Positions 1 to 8,721 of a stretch of 33,078 nt of DNA are shown in pieces. The position numbers and the translations under genes are program-made. The stretch's first letter is position 1; every line of letters begins with the position of its first letter. Origin of the DNA: Sedimentisphaerales bacterium (lineage in GTDB: Bacteria; Planctomycetota; Phycisphaerae; Sedimentisphaerales; SM23-30); NCBI GenBank assembly GCA_016928435.1, contig JAFGKT010000021.1, positions 1 through 33,078 of the forward strand, written 5' to 3'. The notes beneath the pieces were generated by a model. The model worked only from the letters and a program-made list of their open reading frames with translations. It was not told where the DNA came from and did not search any database.

Positions 1-1187
1 AAAACCAATAGCACCAACAACACCGCCGACCATTTCAGCTTCGATCCCCCCGCCGAAATCTGCTCCATCGCTTTGCTTGCGTCCGCTCTGGATATCTTCC
101 CTGTATCAGTATCCACCCCCGAACCCACGACGCTCTCCGTACCAGCCGGCGCCGAAACCTTCGAACCGCTAGTCGTACCCTTCAATAACTCCACAAACTC
201 CAACGCCGTCTTAGGACGTTTCTCAATCTGCTTCGCCAAACCACGTTGCAGCACCGCGTTCACGCTGCCCGTTACCCCCGCCACCGGACGAGGCTGCTCG
301 TGCAAAATCTGATACTGAATATCACCACGATGAAAAGGCGGATCACCGCTCAAACACTCGTATGCCATCACCGCCAACGCGTAAATGTCCATCGCCGCTA
401 TCGGTGGAACTCCCTTTAGTTGCTCCGGACTCATGTAGGGCAATGTACCCGAAACATCGCTCGCGCCCGTCAACATCGTAAAAGAATCGTGCATCTCCCG
501 CGCCACCCCAAAATCCAAAACCTTGACCCGCCCATCATGCAGCAGCATCACATTGCTCGGCTTCAGATCCCGATGAATGACCGGCGGAACATGACTGTGC
601 GCTGCGTCCAACGCCAACGCCACCGACTCCAAAACCGCTAACGTCTCAACAAACCCTAAACGCCCGCCCGAGCTGTTCAGCAGCTTCTTCTCTAGTGTAA
701 CCCCATCCAAATATTCCATCACCAAGAACTTGATCTCGTCGTTCGACTGAAAACCATATACCCGAATGATATTCGGATGGTCCAGCTCACGAGCCAGCAT
801 CGCTTCGCTTCGTAGGTTCTCAATCGCACGCTCGCTCCGGGTCAGCAAAGGCGACAAAACCTTAACCGCTACCTCGCGATTGCCCATCTCCAGATCTTCC
901 GCGAGATACACCACCCCCATACCACCTTCAGCGACCTTGCGCATAATCCGATACTGACCCGCTAATATCGTCGCGTGACCCGTCTGCCTGATCGTCTCGT
1001 CCAGCGTATTATAAGTCTGACCACCCACCAAACCGCCACCCGTAACCTCAACCACATTACCGCCGCCACCCTTCGCGTTACCCGAGCCACCCACACTGCT
1101 GCCGCCCCGCGTAAACATCGCGCCGCAATGCTTGCACGCTATCGCGTTATCCTGAATCTCTTCTGCACACAAGGGACATTTCTTCAT
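1..1187 (-). CDS. Zinc-ribbon Ser/Thr protein kinase, C-terminal part cut off by window edge
   Basis: The gene starts at ATG 1187 on the minus strand and stays open to the left edge, giving 395 codons of an incomplete protein. The N-terminus is a zinc ribbon with two CxxC pairs (C4/C7 and C18/C21), then a Gly/Ser-rich linker to about residue 56. A complete Hanks-type kinase domain follows: glycine loop EGGMGVVY (87-94), VAVK lysine K109, catalytic HRDLKPSN (205-212), DFG (225-227) and an SPEQ in place of APE. After a low-complexity linker, a hydrophobic stretch begins at the window edge (LKWSAVLLVLLV) and is probably a transmembrane helix. All catalytic motifs are intact, so it should be an active kinase tethered to the membrane. 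What lies beyond the helix (sensor or scaffold) is not visible. The substrate is unknown. The family call is secure. Confidence 0.93.
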   Translation of the reverse strand, partial: MKKCPLCAEEIQDNAIACKHCGAMFTRGGSSVGGSGNAKGGGGNVVEVTGGGLVGGQTYNTLDETIRQTGHATILAGQYRIMRKVAEGGMGVVYLAEDLEMGNREVAVKVLSPLLTRSERAIENLRSEAMLARELDHPNIIRVYGFQSNDEIKFLVMEYLDGVTLEKKLLNSSGGRLGFVETLAVLESVALALDAAHSHVPPVIHRDLKPSNVMLLHDGRVKVLDFGVAREMHDSFTMLTGASDVSGTLPYMSPEQLKGVPPIAAMDIYALAVMAYECLSGDPPFHRGDIQYQILHEQPRPVAGVTGSVNAVLQRGLAKQIEKRPKTALEFVELLKGTTSGSKVSAPAGTESVVGSGVDTDTGKISRADASKAMEQISAGGSKLKWSAVLLVLLV

Positions 1188-1309
1188 AATACTAAACCTA
1201 GGGCAAACGAGCGTCCCAACTATCTTCCTCAGACTATAACAACAACATAATAACCCCTAACCCCCCAACTTCGCCACAAAAAAAACCAATCCATCAGAAC
1301 CCAAAGCGC

Positions 1310-1347
1310 ACCCGGGTGCCCGCCCTTTCGCGAAGCTAAAGAGTGAG
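1310..1347 (-). repeat. R2 hairpin repeat, copy 1
   Basis: Read on the minus strand this begins CACTCTTTAGCTTCGCGAAA and continues GGGCGGGCACCCGG. It matches copies at 19671-19705, 25902-25938 and 26911-26948. The arms (CACYCTTT and AAAGGGYG) can form a hairpin. This copy shares the GGGCGGGCACCCG tail with the copy at 26911, against GGGTGCCACCCG in the other two, so there seem to be two subtypes. No coding capacity. Confidence 0.7.
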
Positions 1348-1363
1348 AAACCCCAACCACGTA

Positions 1364-1386
1364 CCGCCGGCATCCTGCTGGCTTCC
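1364..1386 (-). repeat. R3 repeat, partial copy
   Basis: The plus strand reads GTACCGCCGGCATCCTGCTG here. Its reverse complement nearly matches the GCCGGCAAGATGCCGGCGGT segment at 26981-27000. It is a short palindromic element lying next to an R2 copy, as it also does between hemC and hemB. Confidence 0.5.
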
Positions 1387-1453
1387 CGAACCACATCACC
1401 CTCATTACATCCCCGACAAAATCCCTTGTGCCAAATCACTGCCTTTGGCAAAT

Positions 1454-1683
1454 CCAAAAAATCTGCGAAAATCTGTGTAATCCTGCGGATAAAACCTCCC
1501 TGACCTTTTGCTGCAATTATGCCTTCGACCAAACCCCCATGCTTCTGTCATGCCCCTGGCAGCTATCTTACTTTCGCGTCTTTCGCGTTTTTCGCGGTTA
1601 AAAATTCCCTGACCTCATTGCCTACATTGTGTTCCAGACAAACCCCCTGTGCTTAATCCGTGCCCCTGGCAGCTAATCCTTAT
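1454..1683. repeat. Degenerate direct repeats in the kinase-ppdK gap
   Basis: Two related blocks of about 75 bp lie at 1496-1570 and 1606-1683. Both start with CCCTGACCT and end with TGCCCCTGGCAGCTA. Between them is a run of TTTCGCG-type units (1570-1602). Just before the first block is an AATCTGCGAAAATCTGTGTA segment (1466-1485). A further motif, CATTCGTGCCCATTCGTGG, lies at 1690-1708. The 613-bp gap 1188-1800 holds these repeats, the R2 and R3 copies and the ppdK terminator. I see no credible gene in it; the 91-codon minus-strand frame at 1257-1532 is built from repeat sequence. Confidence 0.6.
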
Positions 1684-1735
1684 TCAAGAACATTCGTGCC
1701 CATTCGTGGTTCGTTTTATTGTGAACGGTTACCAC

Positions 1736-1768
1736 AAAAAAAGCCCCCGGCCAAAAAACCGAGGGCTT
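1736..1768 (-). terminator. Rho-independent terminator of ppdK
   Basis: On the minus strand, 33 bases after the ppdK stop, the RNA would form AAGCCCUCGG, an 8-base loop, then CCGGGGGCUU followed by a run of U. That is nine base pairs with one mismatch plus a U tract, a textbook intrinsic terminator. Confidence 0.87.
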
Positions 1769-1800
1769 TCAAAAACTCTATATCAGCAAAAAACTACTTG

Positions 1801-4524
1801 CTACTTCTCTGCCAAAACCGCGTGAGCCGCAGCCAAACGGGCGATCGGAACCCTAAACGGCGAGCAACTTACATAATTCATACCCACCTTATGGCAGAAA
1901 TGTACGCTCGAAGGATCGCCGCCGTGTTCGCCGCAGATACCAACTTTCAGCTTGCTGTTCTTGCTTCGGCCCAAATCAATGCCGATCTTAACCAGCTTGC
2001 CGATACCTTCTTGATCCAGACTTTGGAACGGGTCTTTCTCGTAAATCCCCAGCTTCGTGTACTCCGCCAGGAATTTGCCCGCGTCGTCACGGCTGAAGCC
2101 CATACCCATCTGCGTCAGGTCGTTCGTGCCAAAACTGAAGAATTCCGCTTCCTCAGCAATCTCGTCAGCAGTCAATGCCGCCCGCGGAATCTCGATCATC
2201 GTACCAACCATGTACTTGACCTTCGTCTTCTTTTCCTTGAACACCTTCTCGATCTCATCAATCACATGTTCCTTGACAAAAGACAATTCCTTCACCGTAC
2301 CAACCAAAGGAATCATGATTTCCGGCAATACCTTCTTGCCCTTCTTGCCTACAGCGATAGCGGCTTCGATGATCGCCCGAGCTTGCATCCGCGCAATCTC
2401 CGGATAAGTAATCGAAAGTCGGCAACCGCGATGACCCAGCATCGGATTGAACTCGTGCAATTCTTCAACCTTGCCCTTGACTACCGAAGGCTGAACCTTC
2501 AAACGCTTCGCCATTTCAGCTTGGCTCTTGGCGTCTTGTGGCAAGAACTCATGCAACGGCGGATCCAGCAAACGAATCGTAACCGGCAAACCTGCCATAG
2601 CCGTGAAAATACCCACAAAGTCCTTACGCTGATAAGGAAGCAATTTCGCCAACGCGCCGTTGAACATCTTCGACGGACCGGCAATTTGCTTCTTCAGCTC
2701 CGCCATGTGCTTCGGATCATTGCTTGTCTTCTCCACAACCAGCATCTTGTCCTTCAACAAAGCGTAATCATCAGCCGCCAAAATCATCTGACGTACCGCC
2801 CAAATGCGATCACCTTCAAAGAACATATGTTCAGTCCGGCACAAACCAATACCTTCAGCGCCAAACTCACGGGCCCGCTTGGCGTCTTCCGGAGTGTCAG
2901 CGTTCGTGCGAATACCTAACTTACGAATACCATCCGCCCAAGTCATGATCTTGCCGAAATCGCCGCTCAGCTTCGGAGCTTCAGTCGGCAATTGACCCTT
3001 CATTACTTCGCCGCTCGTCCCGTCCAGGCTCAGCCAGTCGCCTTCTTTCATCGTTAGCTTGCCGATCTTCATCGACTTGCTCTTGTAGTTAATATCCAAT
3101 GCGCCTACACCAGCGACACAGCAAGTGCCCATCCCGCGAGCCACAACCGCCGCGTGACTGGTCATCCCGCCCCGCTGAGTCAAAATACCCTTCGCGGCAT
3201 CCATCCCGCCGATGTCTTCCGGACTCGTCTCGATACGAACCAAAATCACATCCTTACCAGCGATACGCCAGGCTTCAGCAGTCTCAGCGTCAAATACTAT
3301 TTGACCAACAGCCGCGCCAGGAGAGGCAGGCAAACCCTTGGCGATAACATCGCGTTTGCAGCCCGCTTTGAAGTGCGGATGAAGCAATTGATCGATCTGC
3401 TCCGGAGCCAAACGGGAAACCGCGGTCTTCTGGTCAATCAGCTTTTCCTTAACCATATCGACAGCCATCTTCACCGCCGCTGCCGCTGTACGCTTGCCGT
3501 TACGAGTCTGCAATATGAAAAGCTTGCCCTGCTGGATAGTGAATTCCATATCCTGCATGTCTTTGTAGTGCTTTTCCAAACCATTCATCAGATCGGTCAA
3601 TTGCTTGTAAATCTTAGCGTTGACCTTTTTTAAACCCTGCATCGGCAAGGGAGTGCGAATCCCAGCAACCACATCCTCGCCCTGGGCGTTCATCAAAAAT
3701 TCGCCGTAGTATTCCTTCTTGCCCGTACTCGGATTACGTGTAAAACATACGCCCGTCCCGCAATCGTCACCCATATTCCCAAACACCATCGCTTGAACAT
3801 TTACCGCTGTCCCGTTCAAACCCGTAATGTTGTTCAATTCGCGATAACGAATCGCCCGATCAACATTCCAACTCTTGAAAACCGCGTTAATGGCCAATTC
3901 CAACTGCTTCATCGGCTCTTGCGGAAACATACTGCCTTTGTGCTTTTTGTAAACCGCTTTGTAATTCTCAACCAATTCCTTTAGTTGATCCGCGTTCAGG
4001 TCGGTATCCAGATCCGCTTTGTATTTCTTCTTCAGCGCCGTCAACGCTTCTTCAAAATGCTCGTGATGGCATCCCATTACCACATCGCCGAACATGTCAA
4101 TAAAACGACGATACGAATCATAAGCGAAACGAGCGTTACCCGTTTTCTCGATAATCCCAGCGACAACTTTGTCGTTCAAACCCAAGTTCAATACCGTATC
4201 CATCATGCCCGGCATCGAAACCGCAGCACCACTGCGAACCGAAACCAACATCGGATTCTTCGCATCGCCCAGCTTCGCGCTCATCGCTTTTTCCATCTTC
4301 GCCAGATTCGCTTGAACCTGAGCCTTCAAACCCGTAGGCCATTTGCCGCCCGACGAATAATAGTCCGCGCAGGTGTTCGTCGTAATCGTAAAACCCGGAG
4401 GCACCGGAATGCCCAGGTTCGTCATCTCTGCCAGGTTAGCGCCCTTCCCGCCCAACACCGCTTTCATCGCGGATTTGCCCTCAGCCTTACCATTACCAAA
4501 AAAGTAAACCATCTGCTTTGCCAT
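1801..4524 (-). CDS. ppdK: Pyruvate, phosphate dikinase
   Basis: Interconverts pyruvate, ATP and phosphate with phosphoenolpyruvate, AMP and pyrophosphate in the cytoplasm. It serves as a reversible glycolytic or gluconeogenic step, common in anaerobes. The 907-residue protein shows the family layout: an N-terminal ATP-grasp domain (GGKGANLAEM near the start, SMPGMMDTVLNLG), a central phosphohistidine domain with GGMTSHAAVVARG and the phosphorylated His457, and a C-terminal PEP/pyruvate TIM barrel ending in GICGEHGGDP with the acid/base Cys864, 44 residues from the end as in the clostridial enzyme. I chose ATG 4524 because an AGGAGAG lies 7 bases upstream; a TTG directly before it is also in frame. 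It is monocistronic, with its own terminator, and divergent from hisF. No dikinase regulatory protein gene is nearby. The call is very secure. Confidence 0.98.
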   Translation of the reverse strand: MAKQMVYFFGNGKAEGKSAMKAVLGGKGANLAEMTNLGIPVPPGFTITTNTCADYYSSGGKWPTGLKAQVQANLAKMEKAMSAKLGDAKNPMLVSVRSGAAVSMPGMMDTVLNLGLNDKVVAGIIEKTGNARFAYDSYRRFIDMFGDVVMGCHHEHFEEALTALKKKYKADLDTDLNADQLKELVENYKAVYKKHKGSMFPQEPMKQLELAINAVFKSWNVDRAIRYRELNNITGLNGTAVNVQAMVFGNMGDDCGTGVCFTRNPSTGKKEYYGEFLMNAQGEDVVAGIRTPLPMQGLKKVNAKIYKQLTDLMNGLEKHYKDMQDMEFTIQQGKLFILQTRNGKRTAAAAVKMAVDMVKEKLIDQKTAVSRLAPEQIDQLLHPHFKAGCKRDVIAKGLPASPGAAVGQIVFDAETAEAWRIAGKDVILVRIETSPEDIGGMDAAKGILTQRGGMTSHAAVVARGMGTCCVAGVGALDINYKSKSMKIGKLTMKEGDWLSLDGTSGEVMKGQLPTEAPKLSGDFGKIMTWADGIRKLGIRTNADTPEDAKRAREFGAEGIGLCRTEHMFFEGDRIWAVRQMILAADDYALLKDKMLVVEKTSNDPKHMAELKKQIAGPSKMFNGALAKLLPYQRKDFVGIFTAMAGLPVTIRLLDPPLHEFLPQDAKSQAEMAKRLKVQPSVVKGKVEELHEFNPMLGHRGCRLSITYPEIARMQARAIIEAAIAVGKKGKKVLPEIMIPLVGTVKELSFVKEHVIDEIEKVFKEKKTKVKYMVGTMIEIPRAALTADEIAEEAEFFSFGTNDLTQMGMGFSRDDAGKFLAEYTKLGIYEKDPFQSLDQEGIGKLVKIGIDLGRSKNSKLKVGICGEHGGDPSSVHFCHKVGMNYVSCSPFRVPIARLAAAHAVLAEK

Positions 4525-4659
4525 CAAAAAACTCTCCTGTCAAACTAAAATATGCTTGTATTGCATTACTTCTGCAGAACGTCCAATTCCCCAGAAAAAC
4601 TAACAACAAATCCTTATGGATAAATCATCGGCCGCGAACCCCCCGCCGATAGTCTCTGA

Positions 4660-4674
4660 CCAATTGTTAATTGG
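4660..4674. promoter_or_regulatory. Palindrome in the ppdK/hisF divergent intergenic region
   Basis: CCAATT-GTT-AATTGG is a perfect 6-bp inverted repeat between two divergently transcribed genes, so it is a possible operator. The rest of the 389-bp gap (4525-4913) is A/C-rich. It carries the word CCTAAAATACT twice (near 4690 and 4880) but no gene or convincing promoter pair that I can see. Confidence 0.3.
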
Positions 4675-4913
4675 CCCAATCCGCGTAATCCTAAAATACT
4701 ATAACCCCACTGTCAAACGTAAAAGCTGTAATACACCAAAATTGTGTTGCCTGAACTGCCATTATCACTAAAATTGGCTTACGCCGGGTGTCGTAAATAC
4801 AATACCGGGCCTACCTGACCTGGATTGCTCGAACCAGCAATACAAACCTGCAAACTCCTTAGCAGCCAGGTCACAAAAACCTAAAATACTGCCGTAACCA
4901 GAATTAACCTAAT

Positions 4914-5699
4914 ATGCTCGCAAAAAGAATAATACCCTGTTTAGATGTCGATAAGGGACGGGTCGTAAAAGGTGTCCAGTTCTTTGAACACGTGGACGCC
5001 GGCAGTGTCGCCGAATGCGCTAAAAGATACGAACAGCAAGGCGCCGATGAACTCGTATTCTACGATATCACCGCTAGCCACGAAGACCGCGCCCTTACCC
5101 TGGATATCCTCAAAGATGCCTCCGAAAGAGTCTTTATGCCCCTATGTGTCGGAGGAGGCATCCGAACTCTGGACGACATACGGGTAATGCTAAATAGCGG
5201 CGCCGACAAGGTTAGCATCAATTCCGCCGCCGTCTTAAACCAAAATCTCATCAAGGAAGCTGCACTCAGGTTCGGCAGCCAATGTATCGTCCTCGCCATC
5301 GACGCCAACCGAGTAATGCGCGATGGAAAAGAGTTCTGGGAAGTCTATATCAACGGAGGCCGAAAACCAACAGGCATCGCTGTTATGGACTGGGTCAAAA
5401 AAGCCCGACAAGATGGCGCCGGAGAAATCGTACTAAATGTCATGAACGCCGACGGAACCAAGGCCGGATACGACCTCGAAATGACCGCCGCCGTCAGTGA
5501 TGCCGTTAACTTCCCGGTTGTTGCTAGTGGAGGCGCAGGAAACCCCGAGGATATGTTCGCCGTACTAACCAAAGGTAAGGCCGACGCAGCCCTCGCAGCC
5601 AGCATCTTCCACTTCGGAAACTACACCATCAGCCAAGTCAAACAGTTCCTCAATGACCGAGGCGTACCAGTACGACAAGACTTCATAGAACGAAAATAA
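4914..5699 (+). CDS. hisF: Imidazole glycerol phosphate synthase, cyclase subunit
   Basis: HisF joins the ammonia released by HisH to PRFAR, giving imidazole-glycerol phosphate and AICAR, and so links histidine and purine synthesis. The 261-residue length is typical. The (beta/alpha)8 signature is clear: [17 protein letters not shown] with catalytic Asp11, AIDANRV with Asp130, and phosphate-binding [11 protein letters not shown] and [12 protein letters not shown]. The ATG start gives the canonical [11 protein letters not shown] opening, although no good Shine-Dalgarno precedes it. The gene stands alone: no hisH, hisA or other his gene lies nearby, and the downstream neighbour is a PilT-like ATPase about 95 bp away. 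It therefore probably belongs to a dispersed histidine pathway. Confidence 0.97.
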   Translation: MLAKRIIPCLDVDKGRVVKGVQFFEHVDAGSVAECAKRYEQQGADELVFYDITASHEDRALTLDILKDASERVFMPLCVGGGIRTLDDIRVMLNSGADKVSINSAAVLNQNLIKEAALRFGSQCIVLAIDANRVMRDGKEFWEVYINGGRKPTGIAVMDWVKKARQDGAGEIVLNVMNADGTKAGYDLEMTAAVSDAVNFPVVASGGAGNPEDMFAVLTKGKADAALAASIFHFGNYTISQVKQFLNDRGVPVRQDFIERK

Positions 5700-5701
5700 C
5701 A

Positions 5702-5730
5702 GTTAAAAATACCAAAATCTTGACTATAAT
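5702..5730 (+). promoter_or_regulatory. Possible sigma-70 type promoter before the pilT-like gene
   Basis: A consensus -10 TATAAT at 5725-5730 is preceded at 17 bp by GTTAAA (5702-5707), a weak -35. It lies in the hisF to pilT-like gap, about 65 bases before the GTG start. Only the -10 match is good. Confidence 0.33.
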
Positions 5731-5794
5731 ACCTAAAATCAAAAACCACCTAGGCCACGCTCGCTAATCAAAATGAACCAAGGAGTCATAAAGA

Positions 5795-6928
5795 GTGGAT
5801 AAACAACCTATCTCTAAACAACTCGCCGACGGAAAACGCCCCGCACTCGATAAATACTTCAATGCCGTCGTTAAAACCCAAGCATCAGACCTACACATCA
5901 AAGGCGATGAACTGCCTCGTATCCGATCCAAAGGCGAACTCCGAAGAACCACCGGAAATGTCATCTCCGAATCCGAAGTCGAAGAAATGGTCTTCGAAAT
6001 CCTAAGCCCAGAGCAAAGAGAATTCTTCCTCGAACATGGAGCCCTCGACTTCGCCTACGATCTCAGCAGAACCGACAGATTCCGCGTCAATATCTTCCGC
6101 CAAAGGAGCAAAGTCTCCCTCGCCGCCCGGCGCGTCACCAGTATCATACCCCCCTTCGAATCCCTGCACTTGCCCGACACCGTCCAAAAAATCGCTGAGT
6201 TCCACCAAGGACTAGTACTCGTAACCGGCGTAACCGGCTCCGGAAAAAGTACAACCATCGCCTCCATGCTCGACTACATCAATCGTAATCGAGCCTGCCA
6301 CATCATAACCATAGAAGACCCTATCGAATTCGTGTACGAAGACCAAAAAGCCCTCGTTAATCAGCGCGAAGTGGGTATCGATGTCCCAAATTTTGATGAC
6401 GCCCTTAGATCACTTATGCGCGAAGACCCCGACGTCGTACTTATCGGAGAAATGCGCGACTTCACCACACTGAACGCAGGCCTAAAAGCCGCTGAAACCG
6501 GACACCTCGTCTTTGCAACAATGCACTCCACCGACGCCTACCAAACCATCGCCCGAGCCCTCGACCTAACGCCTCAGGTCGAAAGACACATGGTCCGACA
6601 AGCTCTCGTCGGTAACCTCAAAGCCGTTATAACCCAAAGATTACTGCCCACCATCAGAAAAGAACCCTCGCGAGTACCAGCCGTCGAAATTATGATCGTT
6701 AACGCCTCCATCCGAAAACTAATCGAAGAGGAGAGAGAAGTAGAAGTAACATCCGTAATCAAATCCTCTCATGCCGACGGCATGATAGACTATACCGAGT
6801 GCCTCAAACGACTCATCAATCAAGAATATATCGACCTCAAAACCGCTTATGCCCACGCGCCCAATCCGGACGAACTGAAAATGGCACTCAAAGGCATCAG
6901 CACCGGCGGCGGCGGAATCCTCGGATAA
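5795..6928 (+). CDS. PilT/PilU-type ATPase of the type IV pilus retraction family
   Basis: A 377-residue cytoplasmic secretion-superfamily ATPase. All motifs of an active enzyme are present: Walker A GVTGSGKS (145-152, Lys151), Asp box HIITIEDPIEF, Walker B DPDVVLIGEMRD with Glu219, and His box TGHLVFATMHSTDA. In type IV pilus systems PilT depolymerises the pilus; the family assignment is firm, that role is inferred. The start is GTG 5795 with AAGGAG about 10 bases upstream. It is followed, after a 62-bp spacer, by a membrane-anchored GspE-like protein without catalytic residues, then by a CvpA-like gene, all on the same strand. No pilin, pilC or secretin gene is in the window. The C-terminal tail is Gly-rich. 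Confidence 0.93.
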   Translation: MDKQPISKQLADGKRPALDKYFNAVVKTQASDLHIKGDELPRIRSKGELRRTTGNVISESEVEEMVFEILSPEQREFFLEHGALDFAYDLSRTDRFRVNIFRQRSKVSLAARRVTSIIPPFESLHLPDTVQKIAEFHQGLVLVTGVTGSGKSTTIASMLDYINRNRACHIITIEDPIEFVYEDQKALVNQREVGIDVPNFDDALRSLMREDPDVVLIGEMRDFTTLNAGLKAAETGHLVFATMHSTDAYQTIARALDLTPQVERHMVRQALVGNLKAVITQRLLPTIRKEPSRVPAVEIMIVNASIRKLIEEEREVEVTSVIKSSHADGMIDYTECLKRLINQEYIDLKTAYAHAPNPDELKMALKGISTGGGGILG

Positions 6929-6990
6929 AACCAATGGGCTTCTCCACAAACCAATAACTAATACTCGATTGCATCTTGGAGCAATAACCA

Positions 6991-8673
6991 ATGCTAAATT
7001 CCATCCTGGCGCAAACAACGACCCCCAGCGGAATGTATTTCAATATTGCGAAAATCATAACCTTTGTCGTCGTATTCGGCCTATGGGCCTGGGTCGGACA
7101 GTGGATCAACCGCGACACTAAAGTCGTACATACCAATCGCGGCTTGTGGAACAACGTCTATCTGCTATGCGGCATAGCGGCCATCCTACCTTGGTTCACG
7201 CTGCCCGTCTATTTCATCGTAACACTCCCACTGTTCATCGTCGTATGGATCACCGTCTCATTTATATACCTGCTCCATCGAAACGGCCGTGTCCCTCAAG
7301 AAGAACAAATCCTAAATGCCGAACATATTAAAGCACTTTTAGCCCGCGATAAAAAAACCTCAAAAACCGACCGAAGATTCACTTTCATCTCCAATCACGG
7401 TAATAGACTCCCAATACCCGCCAACCAAGACAGCGAATATCAAGGGTTCGTCGCCGCCGAGGAAATGGTGTACGATATGTGGAACCGAAGGGCTGTCATA
7501 GCCCAGTTCCTGCCCGTCGGCGAAGAAGTCAAAGTCCACTATGCCATCGACGGAGTAACCACACCCGTACCAAACCGAACTAGAGAAGACCTCGACAAAG
7601 CCATTGCCTACCTAAAAGCAGTAGCAAATCTCGATGTCGAAGATCGACGCAAACCGCAAAGCAGCAGCTTCTCTATCGAAGTCGAAGGAGAAAATTCCCA
7701 ATGGCGCATACAAACCGCCGGAAGCACCAGAGGCGAACAGCTTATCTTGGAACAAATCAAGGAAGCGCAATCACGTAGCCTAGAAGCCCTAGGCTTCCAT
7801 CCAGACCAGCTACAAGCCATGGAAGAAATCATCCAAGGCAAAGAAGGCGTCGTACTAATCTGCGGAACACCAAAGAACGGCGTAACCTCAACCCTCTACA
7901 GCATCATCCGAAAACACGACGCCTTCACCCAAAATATCAACACCTTTGAAGTCGAAAAACTCTACGACCTCGACAATATCACCCAAAACGTGATGCAAAG
8001 AGGCGATAACCCAAAAGACGCTCATCTACGCCTGCAATCTGTCGTGCGATCCGATCCCGATATTATCCTTGTCGGATTCTGCAACTCAGCCGAAATGGCT
8101 ATGATCGGAACCCGAGCCGCACGCGAACATAAACGAATATACTTCGGACTAAACCAGCCCAGCACCTTCCACGCCCTGCAAGAGTGGCTCAAACTCGTAA
8201 ACCGCAACCAATATGTCGCTGATACCCTATTGGCAATAACCTGCCAAAGACTAATACGAAAACTCTGCCCCGATTGCCGAGAAGCCTACACCCCGGATGC
8301 CAACATGCTCAAAAGACTTAATCTACCCGCCGACAAAATCAAACAATTCTATCGCCCGCCCACCGAATTCGAATACGACAAACGAGGCAATCGGCTAATC
8401 TGCGCTAACTGCCAAGGAACCGGTTACTACGGACAAACCGCCGTCTTTGAAACCCTTTTTGTCAACGATGCCATCAGACAACTCATCCGCGACGATGCGC
8501 CAATTAACGCCATCCGCGCTCAGTGTCGAAAAGATCGTATGTTCTACCTACAGGAACAGGCCGTCAGAAAAGTCATCGACGGAACTACCAGCATACAGGA
8601 AGTACTTCGTGTAACCGCGGAAAAAACCAAAAAACCCGCAGCCAACACCGCAACCGAAAAAACCGCCGAGTAA
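6991..8673 (+). CDS. Membrane-anchored GspE/PilB-like protein with a degenerate ATPase site
   Basis: A 560-residue protein. The first about 100 residues hold two or three transmembrane segments (FNIAKIITFVVVFGLWAWVG, then a long hydrophobic stretch from about 52 to 91), which is unusual for this family. The rest aligns with the T2SS/T4P assembly ATPase core: the region before Walker A, the C-terminal QRLIRKLCPDC and ICANCQGTGYYG zinc site (C426, C429, C471, C474) and the TAVFE motif. The active site is broken. The Walker A position reads GTPKNGVT with Val298 in place of the lysine, the Walker B glutamate is Phe363 (DPDIILVGFCNS), and the His box has become KRIYFGLNQPST. It is therefore probably a structural or regulatory paralogue that partners the active ATPase next door. 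Start ATG 6991 has GGAG upstream. Frame and family are secure; the loss of ATPase activity is inferred from residues. Confidence 0.85.
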   Translation: MLNSILAQTTTPSGMYFNIAKIITFVVVFGLWAWVGQWINRDTKVVHTNRGLWNNVYLLCGIAAILPWFTLPVYFIVTLPLFIVVWITVSFIYLLHRNGRVPQEEQILNAEHIKALLARDKKTSKTDRRFTFISNHGNRLPIPANQDSEYQGFVAAEEMVYDMWNRRAVIAQFLPVGEEVKVHYAIDGVTTPVPNRTREDLDKAIAYLKAVANLDVEDRRKPQSSSFSIEVEGENSQWRIQTAGSTRGEQLILEQIKEAQSRSLEALGFHPDQLQAMEEIIQGKEGVVLICGTPKNGVTSTLYSIIRKHDAFTQNINTFEVEKLYDLDNITQNVMQRGDNPKDAHLRLQSVVRSDPDIILVGFCNSAEMAMIGTRAAREHKRIYFGLNQPSTFHALQEWLKLVNRNQYVADTLLAITCQRLIRKLCPDCREAYTPDANMLKRLNLPADKIKQFYRPPTEFEYDKRGNRLICANCQGTGYYGQTAVFETLFVNDAIRQLIRDDAPINAIRAQCRKDRMFYLQEQAVRKVIDGTTSIQEVLRVTAEKTKKPAANTATEKTAE

Positions 8674-8721
8674 AAACACCGCCCTAATGCCTTAGAAACA
8701 TAAATCTCAAGGAGAACCACC

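Noticed and set aside
1257-1532. 91-codon minus-strand frame between the kinase and ppdK
   Set aside because: Its sequence is made of R2, R3 and AATCTGCG-type repeats; this is repeat DNA that happens to be open.
1660-2919. 419-codon open frame opposite ppdK
   Set aside because: It is fully antisense to the conserved ppdK gene and its terminator, has no family signature and arises from the lack of stop codons in a C-rich strand.
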